Source: Dehalococcoidia bacterium (GTDB taxonomy: Bacteria > Chloroflexota > Dehalococcoidia > SM23-28-2 > HRBIN24). Taken from it: 56,719 nt of DNA. The position numbers were made by a program, and so were the translations under genes. Below, piece after piece: positions 35,296 through 43,573 of the stretch (position 1 is the stretch's first letter; each line of letters begins with the position of its first letter). The notes under the pieces are model-generated. The model was not told the origin of the DNA. It saw only the letters and a list, made by a program, of their open reading frames with translations, and ran no database searches. Location of the stretch: assembly GCA_025062275.1 (NCBI GenBank), contig JANXAP010000005.1, forward strand, positions 1 to 56,719, read 5' to 3'.

Positions 35296-37021
35296 CGCGC
35301 ATGACCTCCTCTATCTTGGCCAGGATCTCGCCCGGAGTGAAGGGCAGGCCGCCGATCTTGTTGACGCGGATGGCCTGCACCCCCAGCTGGGCAGCCAGGT
35401 GGTGGGCGAGCTGGCCCTGGTAGTTCACTTCCGGCACCATCACCTTTCTGACCGAGCCCAGGAACTCCCTCAGCCGCTCCATGGGCAGGGGGCTCAGCGC
35501 CCGCAGGTGCAGGCCCGCTACCCGATAGCCCTTGGCCAGGGCACGATCGATGGCCTCTCGCACCGACCCCTCGGTAGCCCCCCAGGAGATGATACCCAGG
35601 TCGGCGGGGACGTTACCGTAGGTGGTGGCGAACTCGGGGGTGTCTATCTCCCGACGGCAGGTCTCCAGCTTGCGGAAACGCTTGGCGGTCATGGCCTCGT
35701 GCACCTGGGGCGTCAGCACCGGGTGGCCCAGCTCGTCGTGCTCCAGGCCGGGGGCCACGTAGGTGTGACGGTCCAGGCCGGGGATGGCCATGGGCGAGAC
35801 CCCGGTCTCGGTGATCTCGTAGCGGCGGTACTGGCCCGGCTCCACGCCATCGGGCCGCAGGCGGTCCACCACCTTCAGCTCCGAGACTTCGGGCACTTCC
35901 ATGGTCTCGGTGCGGTGAGACAGGGACTGGTCCGAGAGCAGGATCACCGGGCACTGGTACTTCTCGGCCAGGTTGAAGGCGTTGACGATCATCCGCAGGC
36001 AGTCGGCCACCGAACCCGGCGCCACCACTATGCGGGGGAAGTCGCCATGGCCGGCATAGAGGGCATGGAACAGGTCACCCTGCTCCAGCTTGGTAGGCAT
36101 GCCCGTGCTGGGCCCGGAGCGCTGGGCGTCCACAATGACCACCGGGATCTCGGCCATGGAGGCGAGACCCAGCAGCTCCACCATCAGCGACAGCCCCGGA
36201 CCAGAGGTGGCGGTCATGGCCTTCACGCCGGCATACGAGGCGCCGATGACGGAGGCCAGGGCCGCCATCTCGTCCTCGGCCTGCAGGCAGACGCCGCCCA
36301 GCCGCGGCAGCTCCGCCGCCATGGCCTCGAGGATGTCGGAGGCGGGCGTAATGGGATAGCCAGCGAAGTAACGACAGCCGGCGTGCAGCGCCCCGGCCAC
36401 GATGGCCTGGTTGCCGCTGACCACAAGCCGTGACACGTTGTCGGCCGACCCCAGCCAGAAGCCGTCCCGCTTTGTGAGCTTGTTGACGTACTCGTAGCCG
36501 TAGCGCAGGGCCTCCAGGTTCTTGTCCAGCAGCTCCTTGCGTCGCTGATAGCGGGAGACCACCATCTCCTCCAGGGCGGAGAGGGGCAGCCCGAACAGGC
36601 CCGCCAGCACTCCCTGGATGAGGGTGTTAGTGCCACGGACGAACTCCAGCTCCTGCCGGGCGATGCGCTGGAAGGGGATGCCGTATAGGACGATGCTGTC
36701 CCCCTCCTCGCGGGGGTGCACCAGCTCCGAGTCGTAGATGAGCACGCCGCCCGGGTTCAGGTCCTCCCGGTGCAGCTCGTACGCCTCTTGGTCGAAGGCC
36801 ACCAGCACATCGCACCCGTCACCGATGGAGATGACGGGGCGGTGGCTTATGCGCACCTGGAACCAGGCATGGCCGCCCTTGATCTCGGCCGGATAGGTGC
36901 GGAAGGTGAAGGTGTGAAACCCTATGTGAGCCGCCGCTTGAGTGAAGTTCTCGCCTGTGCTGATAACGCCACCGACTGCTGTGTCGCCACCGATCCTGAT
37001 TATGAAATCATCTCTGGGCAT
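35288..37021 (-). CDS. korA: 2-oxoacid:ferredoxin oxidoreductase alpha subunit, gamma-alpha fusion (KorA type)
   Basis: A 577-aa subunit made of a fused gamma domain (about 1-190; GGDTAVGGVISTGENF, AEIKGGHAWFQVRIS) and the alpha/ThDP-partner domain. The latter has NQAIVAGALHAGCRYFAGYPITPASDILEAMA near 212, and TATSGPGLSLMVELLGLASMAEIPVVIVDAQRSGPSTGMPT is the other characteristic stretch (given here only as location, about 258-298). The fusion is the common two-subunit form of 2-oxoglutarate:ferredoxin oxidoreductases. The ATG at 37021 follows an extended -10 box by about 50 nt. It is coupled to korB by an 8-nt overlap. Confidence 0.92.
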   Translation of the reverse strand: MPRDDFIIRIGGDTAVGGVISTGENFTQAAAHIGFHTFTFRTYPAEIKGGHAWFQVRISHRPVISIGDGCDVLVAFDQEAYELHREDLNPGGVLIYDSELVHPREEGDSIVLYGIPFQRIARQELEFVRGTNTLIQGVLAGLFGLPLSALEEMVVSRYQRRKELLDKNLEALRYGYEYVNKLTKRDGFWLGSADNVSRLVVSGNQAIVAGALHAGCRYFAGYPITPASDILEAMAAELPRLGGVCLQAEDEMAALASVIGASYAGVKAMTATSGPGLSLMVELLGLASMAEIPVVIVDAQRSGPSTGMPTKLEQGDLFHALYAGHGDFPRIVVAPGSVADCLRMIVNAFNLAEKYQCPVILLSDQSLSHRTETMEVPEVSELKVVDRLRPDGVEPGQYRRYEITETGVSPMAIPGLDRHTYVAPGLEHDELGHPVLTPQVHEAMTAKRFRKLETCRREIDTPEFATTYGNVPADLGIISWGATEGSVREAIDRALAKGYRVAGLHLRALSPLPMERLREFLGSVRKVMVPEVNYQGQLAHHLAAQLGVQAIRVNKIGGLPFTPGEILAKIEEVMRDA

Positions 37022-37071
37022 AGCTCATCCGCCCTCGCGACCTGCCTCCCCTGTCCGGGGAAGCCAAACCC

Positions 37072-37080
37072 ATTGTAGCA
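37072..37080 (-). promoter_or_regulatory. Extended -10 promoter of korAB
   Basis: TGC-TACAAT on the minus strand, 50 nt before the korA ATG. The -35 region (TGTTCA) is weak. Confidence 0.5.
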
Positions 37081-37187
37081 AAGCGGGCCGCCTATGAACA
37101 GGGCCAGGGGGAGGGAATAGAAACATTCTGTAAGCGGACGGTCTGGAATCGCCGGCCCATTGGCCTGGCGCCGCCGCACACTGCCTA

Positions 37188-37193
37188 TATAAT
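37188..37193 (+). promoter_or_regulatory. -10 box of the Lrp-type gene
   Basis: A perfect TATAAT lies 33 nt before the ATG, and AGGAAGGAG lies 7 nt before the start. No -35 at proper spacing; TTGGCC is 22 nt away. Confidence 0.5.
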
Positions 37194-37226
37194 GGGCCTA
37201 GATATGACCGCAGGAAGGAGCGCCGC

Positions 37227-37463
37227 ATGATCAAGGCATACGTGCTCATCGTCGCCGACCCGGCCCGCACCCGAGCGGTGGCCGACCTCATCCGTCAGAT
37301 CCCCGGGGTGGTGGAATGCCATCAGGTAATGGGGCCTTACGACATCGTGGCCGAGCTGGAAGTGGAGAACCTCACCGACATACCCCCCATCCTGGGGGAG
37401 CGAATCCGCAAGATCGAGGGCATCCACAGCACTACGTCCCTGGTAACCCTGCCCGAGGGTTAG
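37227..37463 (+). CDS. Stand-alone Lrp/AsnC-type ligand-binding (RAM) domain protein
   Basis: The 78-aa protein is only the regulatory RAM domain of Lrp/AsnC regulators, a ferredoxin-like fold that binds amino acids and oligomerises. No DNA-binding helix-turn-helix is present. It reads MIKAYVLIVADPARTRAVAD and VVECHQVMGPYDIVAELEVE, the classic pattern. A strong ribosome site and -10 box show this is a complete gene and not a truncated regulator. It sits between korAB (divergent) and the biotin carrier gene (convergent, 3 nt apart). Such proteins may sense an amino acid or modulate other Lrp proteins; the actual role is unknown. Confidence 0.88.
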   Translation: MIKAYVLIVADPARTRAVADLIRQIPGVVECHQVMGPYDIVAELEVENLTDIPPILGERIRKIEGIHSTTSLVTLPEG

Positions 37464-37466
37464 AGA

Positions 37467-37979
37467 TCAGCGGGGCTCCAGGACCACCAGCGGGTCGCCC
37501 TCGCTGACCCGTGCCCCCGCCTGCACCAGCACCTCCTTGACCCGACCAGCCACGGGCGCCGTGACCTCGTTCTCCATCTTCATGGCCTCCACCACCAGCA
37601 GCACCTGTCCCTCCTCCACCTCGTCCCCCACCTGGACCTGCACCCTGACCACCCGGCCGGTCATAGGGGCCGTCACCACTCCCGGCCCGGCTACGGCCAG
37701 GGAGCGGCGGGGCGAGGAGGAAGCCGGCCTGGGCCGAGGCCGGGGGGAGGCGCCACCCCTCAGCTCCACCTGGTGCTGGCGAGCGTCCACCAGCACCGTC
37801 ATGGGACCCTCGCCAGGGTGTTCCTCGGGGAGCTGGACGTAGTACGGGCGCTCGTTGACGTATACGGTGACGATGCCCCGCTGCCGCCGCACGCGCACGG
37901 CGAACTCGCGGCCGTTGACCACCACCGCGTCGCCGCGGTGCTCGACCTCGAACTCCTGTCCGTCTACCGCCAGCCTCAT
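37467..37979 (-). CDS. Biotin carboxyl carrier subunit of a carboxyltransferase complex
   Basis: A 170-aa biotin carrier. The C-terminal biotinyl domain (about 98-170) has EAMKMENEV with the biotinylated K134. An N-terminal region of about 75 residues (VEHRGDAVVVNGREFAV...) precedes a Pro/Arg/Ser-rich hinge near 76-95. It overlaps the carboxyltransferase (5S-like) gene by 4 nt, and the 12S-like gene lies ahead of that, so it probably ferries carboxyl groups between those two subunits, as the 1.3S subunit does in transcarboxylase. The biotin carboxylase that would charge it with bicarbonate is not in the window. The N-terminal part is longer than in the 1.3S protein. Confidence 0.9.
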   Translation of the reverse strand: MRLAVDGQEFEVEHRGDAVVVNGREFAVRVRRQRGIVTVYVNERPYYVQLPEEHPGEGPMTVLVDARQHQVELRGGASPRPRPRPASSSPRRSLAVAGPGVVTAPMTGRVVRVQVQVGDEVEEGQVLLVVEAMKMENEVTAPVAGRVKEVLVQAGARVSEGDPLVVLEPR

Positions 37980-39454
37980 GACGAACCGATGCGATGCAGA
38001 AGGCGTCGACGGCCCGCCACCTTCCAGAGGGACACCTCGGGCCTCGGGGACGGGGGAGGCTGGGGCCGCTGCTGGTCGTGGGCCAGGGCCACAGCGATGG
38101 CCGCTACCTCCTCAGCCTCCAGGCCGCCGCCCCGGGCCAGCCACTCCAGGAACTCCTTCGCCACCTGAGGGAAGAGCACGTAGGAGACCACGTCCTCCTC
38201 GCATCGGGCCAGGTCTCCCAGCTCCTGCCTGGCCTTCTCCAGCTCGGGTGACAGATAGTCGGCGGGGCGGCCGCTGATCTCCTCAGCATCGCCCAGCACC
38301 TTGCGCTTCACGTCGGGGTCGATGGGCGCGGGTGGGCGGCCATAGTACCCCTGGACATAGGCCCTCGTCTCCCGCGTCACCTGCTTGTAGCGCTCGCCGG
38401 CCAGGACGTTCAACACAGCCTGGGTGCCCACGATCTGGCTGGTGGGGGTCACCAGCGGCGGGTAGCCCAGCTCGGCTCGCACCCGCGGTATCTCCTCCAG
38501 CACCTCCGGCAGACGGTGGGCGGCGCCCATCTCGCGCAGCTGGGAGAGGAGGTTCGATATCATGCCCCCCGGCACCTGGTGGATGAGGACGCCCACGTCC
38601 ACCGTCACCTCGCCCTCGAAGGCGGCATACTTGCGGCGCACCTCGGCGAAGTAGGCGGCGATGCGCGATAGGAGCTCCAGGTCGAGGCCGGGGTCGTGAG
38701 GGGTGCCGTGAAGAGTGGCCACCAGCGATTCGCAGGGCGGCTGCGAGGTCCCCAGCGACAGGCTGGAGATGGCGCAGTCCACCACGTCCACCCCGGCCTC
38801 GATGGCCTTGAGCACCGCCAGGGGGGCCAGCCCGCCCGTGGAGTGGGTGTGCAACTGCACGGGCACAGGCACCGTCTCCTTGAGGCGCTTCACCAGCTGG
38901 TAGGCCTCGTAGGGGCGGAGGATACCGGCCATGTCCTTGATGCAGATGGAGTCGGAACCCATCTCCACCAGCTCGCGGGCCATGCGGGCGTAGAGGTCCA
39001 GGGTGTGCACAGGGCTGATGGTATAGCAGATGGTCCCCTGGGCATGGCCGCCGTAACGCTTCACGGCGCGGATGGCCGTCTCCAGGTTGCGGAGGTCGTT
39101 GAGGGCATCGAAGATGCGGAAAATGTCCATGCCGTTCTTGACGGCCAGCTCGACGAACTTCTCCACCACGTCGTCGGCGTAGTGACGGTAGCCGACCACG
39201 TTCTGGCCGCGCAGCAGCATCTGCAGGGGGGTGCGGCGGAAGCTCCGCTTCAGCTGGCGGAGGCGCTCCCAGGGGTCTTCGCGCAGGAAACGCAGGCAGG
39301 TGTCGAAGGTGGCCCCACCCCATACCTCCACGCTGTGGAAGCCCACCTCGTCCATGAGGGGGGCGATGGGCAGCATGTCCTCGATGCGCATGCGGGTGGC
39401 CAGCAGGCTCTGGTGCGCATCGCGCAGCGTCGTATCGGTTATGCCCACGCCCAT
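37976..39454 (-). CDS. Pyruvate/oxaloacetate carboxyltransferase subunit (PycB/OadA/transcarboxylase 5S type)
   Basis: Biotin-dependent carboxyltransferase acting on pyruvate/oxaloacetate, 492 aa. An HMGL-type TIM barrel begins TDTTLRDAHQSL, with D12 as metal ligand. The Lys that is carboxylated in this family is K173 in ICIKDMAG, and H202 and H204 in LHTHSTGG complete the metal site. The C-terminal conserved domain (about 300-460) is present, but no biotinyl domain is attached; the carrier is the next gene. Length matches the 5S subunit of methylmalonyl-CoA carboxyltransferase. No sodium-pump OadB gene is nearby, which argues against oxaloacetate decarboxylase. Confidence 0.9.
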   Translation of the reverse strand: MGVGITDTTLRDAHQSLLATRMRIEDMLPIAPLMDEVGFHSVEVWGGATFDTCLRFLREDPWERLRQLKRSFRRTPLQMLLRGQNVVGYRHYADDVVEKFVELAVKNGMDIFRIFDALNDLRNLETAIRAVKRYGGHAQGTICYTISPVHTLDLYARMARELVEMGSDSICIKDMAGILRPYEAYQLVKRLKETVPVPVQLHTHSTGGLAPLAVLKAIEAGVDVVDCAISSLSLGTSQPPCESLVATLHGTPHDPGLDLELLSRIAAYFAEVRRKYAAFEGEVTVDVGVLIHQVPGGMISNLLSQLREMGAAHRLPEVLEEIPRVRAELGYPPLVTPTSQIVGTQAVLNVLAGERYKQVTRETRAYVQGYYGRPPAPIDPDVKRKVLGDAEEISGRPADYLSPELEKARQELGDLARCEEDVVSYVLFPQVAKEFLEWLARGGGLEAEEVAAIAVALAHDQQRPQPPPSPRPEVSLWKVAGRRRLLHRIGSS

Positions 39455-39470
39455 GGCCCCACCCTCCGCG

Positions 39471-41033
39471 TCAGAGAGGCACGTTGCCGTGCTTCTTCGG
39501 GGGATTGTTGTCGGTCTTGTTCCTCAGCATCTCCAGGGCGCGGATGATCTTGACCCTCGTCTCGCGAGGGTCTATCACGTCGTCGATGAAGCCGCGGGAG
39601 GCGGCCACGTAGGGGTTGGCGAACTTCTGGCGGTACTCCTGGATCAGCTCCTGGCGCCGCGCCTCCGGGTCGGCCGCCCCTTCCAGCTCACGCCGGAAGA
39701 CGATGTTCACCGCCCCCTCGGGCCCCATGACGGCGATCTCGGCCGTGGGCCAGGCGTAGTTGATGTCGGCGCGCAGGTGCTTAGAGCCCATCACCAGATA
39801 GGCGCCGCCATAGGCCTTGCGAACTATGCAGGTGACCTTGGGAACCGTCGCCTCCGAATAGGCGTAGATGAGCTTGGCGCCGTGGACGATGATGCCGCCG
39901 TGCTCCTGGTCAGTGCCGGGCATGTAGCCGGGCACATCCACCAGGGTGACGATGGGGATGTTGAAGGCGTCGCAGAAGCGCACGAAGCGGGCCGCTTTCC
40001 GGGAGGAGTCGATATCGAGCACGCCCGCCAGCACGGCCGGGTTGTTGGCCACGATGCCCACTGGCCTGCCGTTCATGCGGGCAAATCCCACCACGATGCT
40101 CTGGCCCCAGTAGGCGTGCACCTCCATGAAATCGCCGTCGTCCACGATGCGATATATAACCTCGTGCATGTCGTAGGGCTTGGAGGGGTCCTCGGGGACG
40201 ATGTCCAGCAGGTCGTCGCACAGCCTGTGGGGGTCGTCGTTGGGCTCCACCGCTGGCGGGTCCTCCATGTTGTTGGAGGGAAGGAACGACAGGAGGCGAC
40301 GCACCTCTTGCAGACATTCCTGCTCCGAGTCCAGCACGAAATGGGCCACGCCGCTCCTGGTGGCATGCACCTGGGCGCCACCCAGCTCCTCGTGGGTCAC
40401 CTCCTCCTGGGTGACGGCCCTGACCACGTCCGGCCCGGTGATGTACATGTGGGCGGCGCGGGTCATGAAGATGAAGTCCGTCAGGGCAGGAGAGTAGACG
40501 GCGCCCCCTGCGCAGGGGCCCATGATGACGGAGATCTGAGGTATGACCCCCGAGGCCAGGGTGTTGCGCAGGAAGATATCGCCGTAGCCCCGCAGGGACA
40601 CCACCCCTTCCTGGATACGGGCGCCGCCGGAGTCGTTGATGCCGATGATAGGGGCGCCGTTCTTGAGGGCGAGGTCCATCACCTTGCAGATCTTCTCTCC
40701 CACCGCCTCCGACAGAGAGCCGCCCAGCACCGTGAAGTCCTGGGAAAAGACATACACCAGGCGTCCCTCGATGGTGCCATAGCCGGTGACCACCGCGTCG
40801 CCGTAGTAGCGCTGGCGGTCCAGGCCGAAATCGCTGGCGCGATGCAGCACCAGGGCATCCAGCTCCTCGAAGCTGCCAGGATCCAGCAGCAGGTCGAGGC
40901 GCTCACGGGCGGTGAGCTTGCCACGCTTGTGCTGGGCCTCGATGCGCTCGGGGCCGCCACCCTGGCGGGCCTGCTCCTTCAACCGGAGGAGCTGGGAGAG
41001 CTTCTCGGACAGGGGCCTGCCCTCTATCGCCAT
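39471..41033 (-). CDS. Acyl-CoA carboxyltransferase subunit (methylmalonyl-CoA/propionyl-CoA, 12S/PccB type)
   Basis: A crotonase-fold carboxyltransferase of 520 aa moving the carboxyl group between biotin and propionyl-CoA/methylmalonyl-CoA. Motifs are [20 protein letters not shown] near residue 36, [29 protein letters not shown], the second-half [16 protein letters not shown] and [14 protein letters not shown] start it at the ATG giving [16 protein letters not shown]; upstream residues overlap the promoter. It is followed by the 5S-like gene after 16 nt. The same fold serves propionyl-CoA carboxylase, methylmalonyl-CoA decarboxylase and transcarboxylase; the neighbours favour transcarboxylase. 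Confidence 0.92.
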   Translation of the reverse strand: MAIEGRPLSEKLSQLLRLKEQARQGGGPERIEAQHKRGKLTARERLDLLLDPGSFEELDALVLHRASDFGLDRQRYYGDAVVTGYGTIEGRLVYVFSQDFTVLGGSLSEAVGEKICKVMDLALKNGAPIIGINDSGGARIQEGVVSLRGYGDIFLRNTLASGVIPQISVIMGPCAGGAVYSPALTDFIFMTRAAHMYITGPDVVRAVTQEEVTHEELGGAQVHATRSGVAHFVLDSEQECLQEVRRLLSFLPSNNMEDPPAVEPNDDPHRLCDDLLDIVPEDPSKPYDMHEVIYRIVDDGDFMEVHAYWGQSIVVGFARMNGRPVGIVANNPAVLAGVLDIDSSRKAARFVRFCDAFNIPIVTLVDVPGYMPGTDQEHGGIIVHGAKLIYAYSEATVPKVTCIVRKAYGGAYLVMGSKHLRADINYAWPTAEIAVMGPEGAVNIVFRRELEGAADPEARRQELIQEYRQKFANPYVAASRGFIDDVIDPRETRVKIIRALEMLRNKTDNNPPKKHGNVPL

Positions 41034-41092
41034 GTCTCCGTTCCCGGAAGGAGGTATGGGGCGTCGGACGGCCGCTAGGGCCTTCGGGCCGA

Positions 41093-41121
41093 ATGCTAGC
41101 ACAGGGAGCAGGCTGGCGCAA
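41093..41121 (-). promoter_or_regulatory. Promoter of the carboxyltransferase operon
   Basis: Minus strand: TTGCGC (41116-41121), exactly 17 nt, TGC-TAGCAT (-10 at 41093-41098). Predicted leader about 55 nt. Confidence 0.55.
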
Positions 41122-41137
41122 TCGGTACCGAGGGAGC

Positions 41138-41518
41138 CTAACGACGCGGGATGCGCAGGCGATCGCCCGGGCGAAGGGCCGTGGGGTCGAGGCCCGGGTT
41201 GGCACCCAGCAGGGCCTCCAGGGTGACGCCGCAGCGCTCGGCAATGGTCACCGGCACGTCCCCCGGCTGGACGACGTACTCGTCGCCGCAGGCGCCGCCG
41301 GCGCCGGGGGTGGCGCTGCCGGCCGACGGCGTCCCTTCCAGATAGATGACCGGGGGAGGCGTCGCCCAGGGGGTAGCGGTCGGCACCTGGCGCGGGTCCG
41401 TCAGCCGCACCTCGCCAGCCGACCCGGACGACCCCGGCACCAGTCCGTCGCCGCAGGCCGCCGCCAGGAGGAGCGCCAGCACCAGCAGGGGCCAGATGGT
41501 GCGCCCTGACATCGCCAT
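41138..41518 (-). CDS. LysM-domain lipoprotein
   Basis: A 126-aa secreted lipoprotein. The signal peptide ends with LAAAC (lipidated C22). A Thr/Pro-rich linker follows, and a single C-terminal LysM domain (about 80-124: [36 protein letters not shown]) likely binds peptidoglycan-type glycans. Cys residues at the LysM edges could form a disulfide. It is 20 nt downstream of the M28 peptidase gene but has its own extended -10 box 10 nt before the ATG, so it may be expressed from a leaderless message. No catalytic domain is attached. Confidence 0.85.
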   Translation of the reverse strand: MAMSGRTIWPLLVLALLLAAACGDGLVPGSSGSAGEVRLTDPRQVPTATPWATPPPVIYLEGTPSAGSATPGAGGACGDEYVVQPGDVPVTIAERCGVTLEALLGANPGLDPTALRPGDRLRIPRR

Positions 41519-41528
41519 TGCCCAGCCG

Positions 41529-41537
41529 ATACTATCA
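41529..41537 (-). promoter_or_regulatory. Extended -10 for the LysM gene, near-leaderless
   Basis: TGA-TAGTAT on the minus strand ends 10 nt before the ATG. No Shine-Dalgarno lies between. Confidence 0.4.
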
Positions 41538-41538
41538 G

Positions 41539-42828
41539 CTACGGCGCCGAGGGCACAAGGGCAGGTCGTCCTATGCCCAGCAAGGCGTCTATGACGGCTA
41601 GCGTCATACGCGCCGCCTCAGCCAGGGCAGCGCCGTCCACATACTGGGCCTTGTCCTCGGGCGAATGGTAGCGCGGATCGTCCTGACGATGGAAGAAGAC
41701 GGCCGGGATGCCCGCCTCTAGGAAGCTGGCGTGGTCGGAAGAGAAGCCCGGCGGCAGGTCACCCACCTGATAGGCAGCGCCGAGGGCCTCGGCTTGCTTG
41801 GCCGCTTCCTGGACCAGCTCGCGAGTGCCTACCAGGAGCCAGCGGTCGCCCACTCCCACCATGTCCAGGTTGATCATGGCCAGCAGCCGCGGCCTCTCCT
41901 CCACGTTGAGACGGGCCACGAACTCGCGACTGCCCAGCAGTCCCTCCTCCTCGGCACCGAACAGGGCGAAGCAGACGCCGCCCCGCAGAGGATCGTCGGC
42001 CAGGATACGGGCCAGCTCCAGCACCGTAGCCGTTCCGGAAGCGTTGTCGTTGGCGCCCGGGGAGATGGGCACCGAATCGTAATGGCCGCCTACCAGCAAC
42101 CGGCATTCTCCGTTGGGCGGTCGGGCCAGCACATTATACGAACTCCTGACCGAAGGCTCGGCCACCCTGAGGAAGGCCCGTACGGGGCCCTGCAGCAGCA
42201 TCTGCATCAGCGCCTGGCCGTCCTCCTGAGTGATGGCCACCGCCGGCAGGGCTGCCCCCTGAGGCATCACCCCCAGGAAGGGGCCTGGACGGTCGTTGAA
42301 GACTATGACCGCCACAGCACCGGCGCGGAAGGCGTTGCCCACCTTCTCGGCGAACGTGATGCCGCCCCGCTGCACCAGGGCTATGCGCCCTCGCGCCGCC
42401 GCCGGGAACTCCTCCAGCCGCCCCTGACCGGCATAGACCAGCTCCGCCTCCGCCTGCCCAGCTGGGCTGAAGACGATGGCCATGGCATCGATGCTGCGGG
42501 CCACTGGCGACCTCAGCCGCAACTCCACCTCGCGGGTCAGCGTGGGGCGGATAGCGAAGGACTGCTGTTCGACCCGGTAGCCGTAAGACTCGAGCACCTG
42601 GACCAGGTAGCGGGCCGCTTCCTCCTCGGCAGGGCTGCCAGCAGGCCTGGGGCCGATATCCACCGACAGGCGACGGACGTGCTCCAGGGCTCGCTGGGGG
42701 TCGAAGACGGGGACTACGGTGCTGGGTGGCGGCGTGTCGAGGAGCGGCGGGGAGCCGGCTGGGGCGCTCTCGCCCCGACAGGCCACCAGGGCCGCAACCA
42801 AAACGAGAAAGGCAGCCCAACGCCTCAC
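41539..42828 (-). CDS. M28-family metallopeptidase with PA domain, lipoprotein
   Basis: A 429-aa secreted zinc aminopeptidase (M28 family). The signal peptide ends LVAC (lipidated C17). A protease-associated (PA) domain lies inserted in the first half (about 110-215; ARGRIALVQRGGITFAEK). The two-zinc catalytic core follows: GGHYDSV (His, Asp), ANDNASG (Asp), AEEEGLLGS (Glu), INLDMVGVG (Asp) and RYHSPED (His), so all ligands are present. It likely digests extracellular peptides from the N-terminus. It is 10 nt after the small membrane protein gene. Confidence 0.92.
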   Translation of the reverse strand: MRRWAAFLVLVAALVACRGESAPAGSPPLLDTPPPSTVVPVFDPQRALEHVRRLSVDIGPRPAGSPAEEEAARYLVQVLESYGYRVEQQSFAIRPTLTREVELRLRSPVARSIDAMAIVFSPAGQAEAELVYAGQGRLEEFPAAARGRIALVQRGGITFAEKVGNAFRAGAVAVIVFNDRPGPFLGVMPQGAALPAVAITQEDGQALMQMLLQGPVRAFLRVAEPSVRSSYNVLARPPNGECRLLVGGHYDSVPISPGANDNASGTATVLELARILADDPLRGGVCFALFGAEEEGLLGSREFVARLNVEERPRLLAMINLDMVGVGDRWLLVGTRELVQEAAKQAEALGAAYQVGDLPPGFSSDHASFLEAGIPAVFFHRQDDPRYHSPEDKAQYVDGAALAEAARMTLAVIDALLGIGRPALVPSAP

Positions 42829-42838
42829 AAGGCAGAGG

Positions 42839-43234
42839 TTAGCGCCGCCCCCGCCAGCGGTCTAGCCAGGAGCGGAGGCGGCCCCCGACGCCCTGCCCGT
42901 GCATCTCCAGCGGACGCCCCCTCCACCGCCGCTCGGGCCAGCGGAAGGGACGCCACAGGGACAGCAGAAAGATGAGCAGGAAGGTAGCGATGCCGGCCAG
43001 GACCAGGGCCCTGCCCAGATCGCCCACCGAGGGCGTCAGGACATACCCCAGGATGATGACCACCAGGGCCACCAGCAACACCTGGCCCACGCTGGGGCGG
43101 GGCAGGGGCAGGTAGAGGCGAGGGCGAGGAAGGCGGCGCCAGGTCTCCCGCCAGCGTCGCCAGGGCCGACGCGGTCGCTGGCGCTCTGCACGTTCGAGGA
43201 TCTCCTCCACCTCACGCCACAGCTTGTCTGACAT
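42839..43234 (-). CDS. Small membrane protein of unknown function
   Basis: I do not recognise the family. The 131-aa protein has a very Arg-rich cytoplasmic-type N-terminus (RPRRPWRRWRETWRRLPRPR, about 21-40). Two membrane spans (about 48-67 and 76-95) and an Arg-rich amphipathic tail (GRLRSWLDRWRGRR) follow. I start at MSDKLW because GAGGTGGGG lies before that ATG; an ATG six codons earlier is possible. A promoter (TGGACG-17-TAAAAT) lies just upstream. It is first in a run with the M28 peptidase. It may be a membrane scaffold or stress protein, but nothing in the sequence settles this. Confidence 0.75.
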   Translation of the reverse strand: MSDKLWREVEEILERAERQRPRRPWRRWRETWRRLPRPRLYLPLPRPSVGQVLLVALVVIILGYVLTPSVGDLGRALVLAGIATFLLIFLLSLWRPFRWPERRWRGRPLEMHGQGVGGRLRSWLDRWRGRR

Positions 43235-43274
43235 GGCCCCCACCTCACACATCGGAGCACAGCAGGCGTGCCCA

Positions 43275-43303
43275 TTTTAGACCCCAGGGGACAGGGCGTC
43301 CAG
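43275..43303 (-). promoter_or_regulatory. Promoter of the small membrane protein gene
   Basis: Minus strand: TGGACG (43298-43303), 17 nt, TAAAAT (43275-43280). Leader about 34 nt with a good ribosome site. Confidence 0.5.
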
Positions 43304-43319
43304 AGGTGACCATAACTTC

Positions 43320-43361
43320 AAGGCCCCCGGTGCTACCGGGGGCCTTTCGCCTTCTTTTTTT
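43320..43361 (+). terminator. Perfect 12-bp hairpin followed by T run, facing plus
   Basis: AAGGCCCCCGGT-GCT-ACCGGGGGCCTT, then 7 nt, then TTTTTTTT (43354-43361). The T run is on the plus side although both flanking genes are on minus. It may end an unseen plus-strand RNA, or the stem may serve as a U-less terminator for the minus-strand small ORF. Confidence 0.45.
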
Positions 43362-43458
43362 AGCTTGCCCCGTCCTTCGCCCCATTCTGGGCAGCATGCC
43401 TGCCCATGCAACCCGCCCTGTCACGCACCGGGAGCGCGGATCCCTGTCCGGGGCGAAT

Positions 43459-43551
43459 TCAGGGGCCGCAGCCTGGCTGCCCCGTGGTGCCACCACGGGG
43501 CCTTGCTAGGTCCACCTGGAGGACCGCGACCAGCTGATGGAGCCGGGTCAC
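43459..43551 (-). CDS. Candidate small protein/leader peptide, 30 codons
   Basis: This ORF is too short for usual gene finding, but its signals are the best in the window. A TTGACA-17-TATATA promoter is followed after about 16 nt by AAGGAGG, a 7-nt spacer and a GTG start. The product begins MTRLHQLVAVLQVDLARPRG and ends TTGQPGCGP. The middle of the ORF is itself a strong hairpin (CCCCGTGG / CCACGGGG), and more hairpins follow, as in leader peptides that sense translation. The LV...VDLAR...C pattern loosely recalls Cys-containing actinobacterial leader peptides, a weak resemblance. No obvious biosynthetic gene follows. It may equally be a genuine small protein. Confidence 0.5.
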   Translation of the reverse strand: MTRLHQLVAVLQVDLARPRGGTTGQPGCGP

Positions 43552-43573
43552 GGTCTCACCTCCTTCCGCCCCC

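Noticed and set aside
39231-41078. Long plus-strand open frame opposite the carboxyltransferase genes
   Set aside because: Antisense shadow with His/Val-rich low-complexity product; the minus-strand genes are certain.
43470-43510. T-box riboswitch: minus strand reads GGTGGCACCACGG, close to the T-box core GGTGGnACCGCG
   Set aside because: It lies only about 75 nt from the predicted transcription start, with no long Stem I, no competing U-tailed terminator and no synthetase or amino-acid gene downstream. The sequence is better explained as the arms of a simple hairpin within the small ORF.
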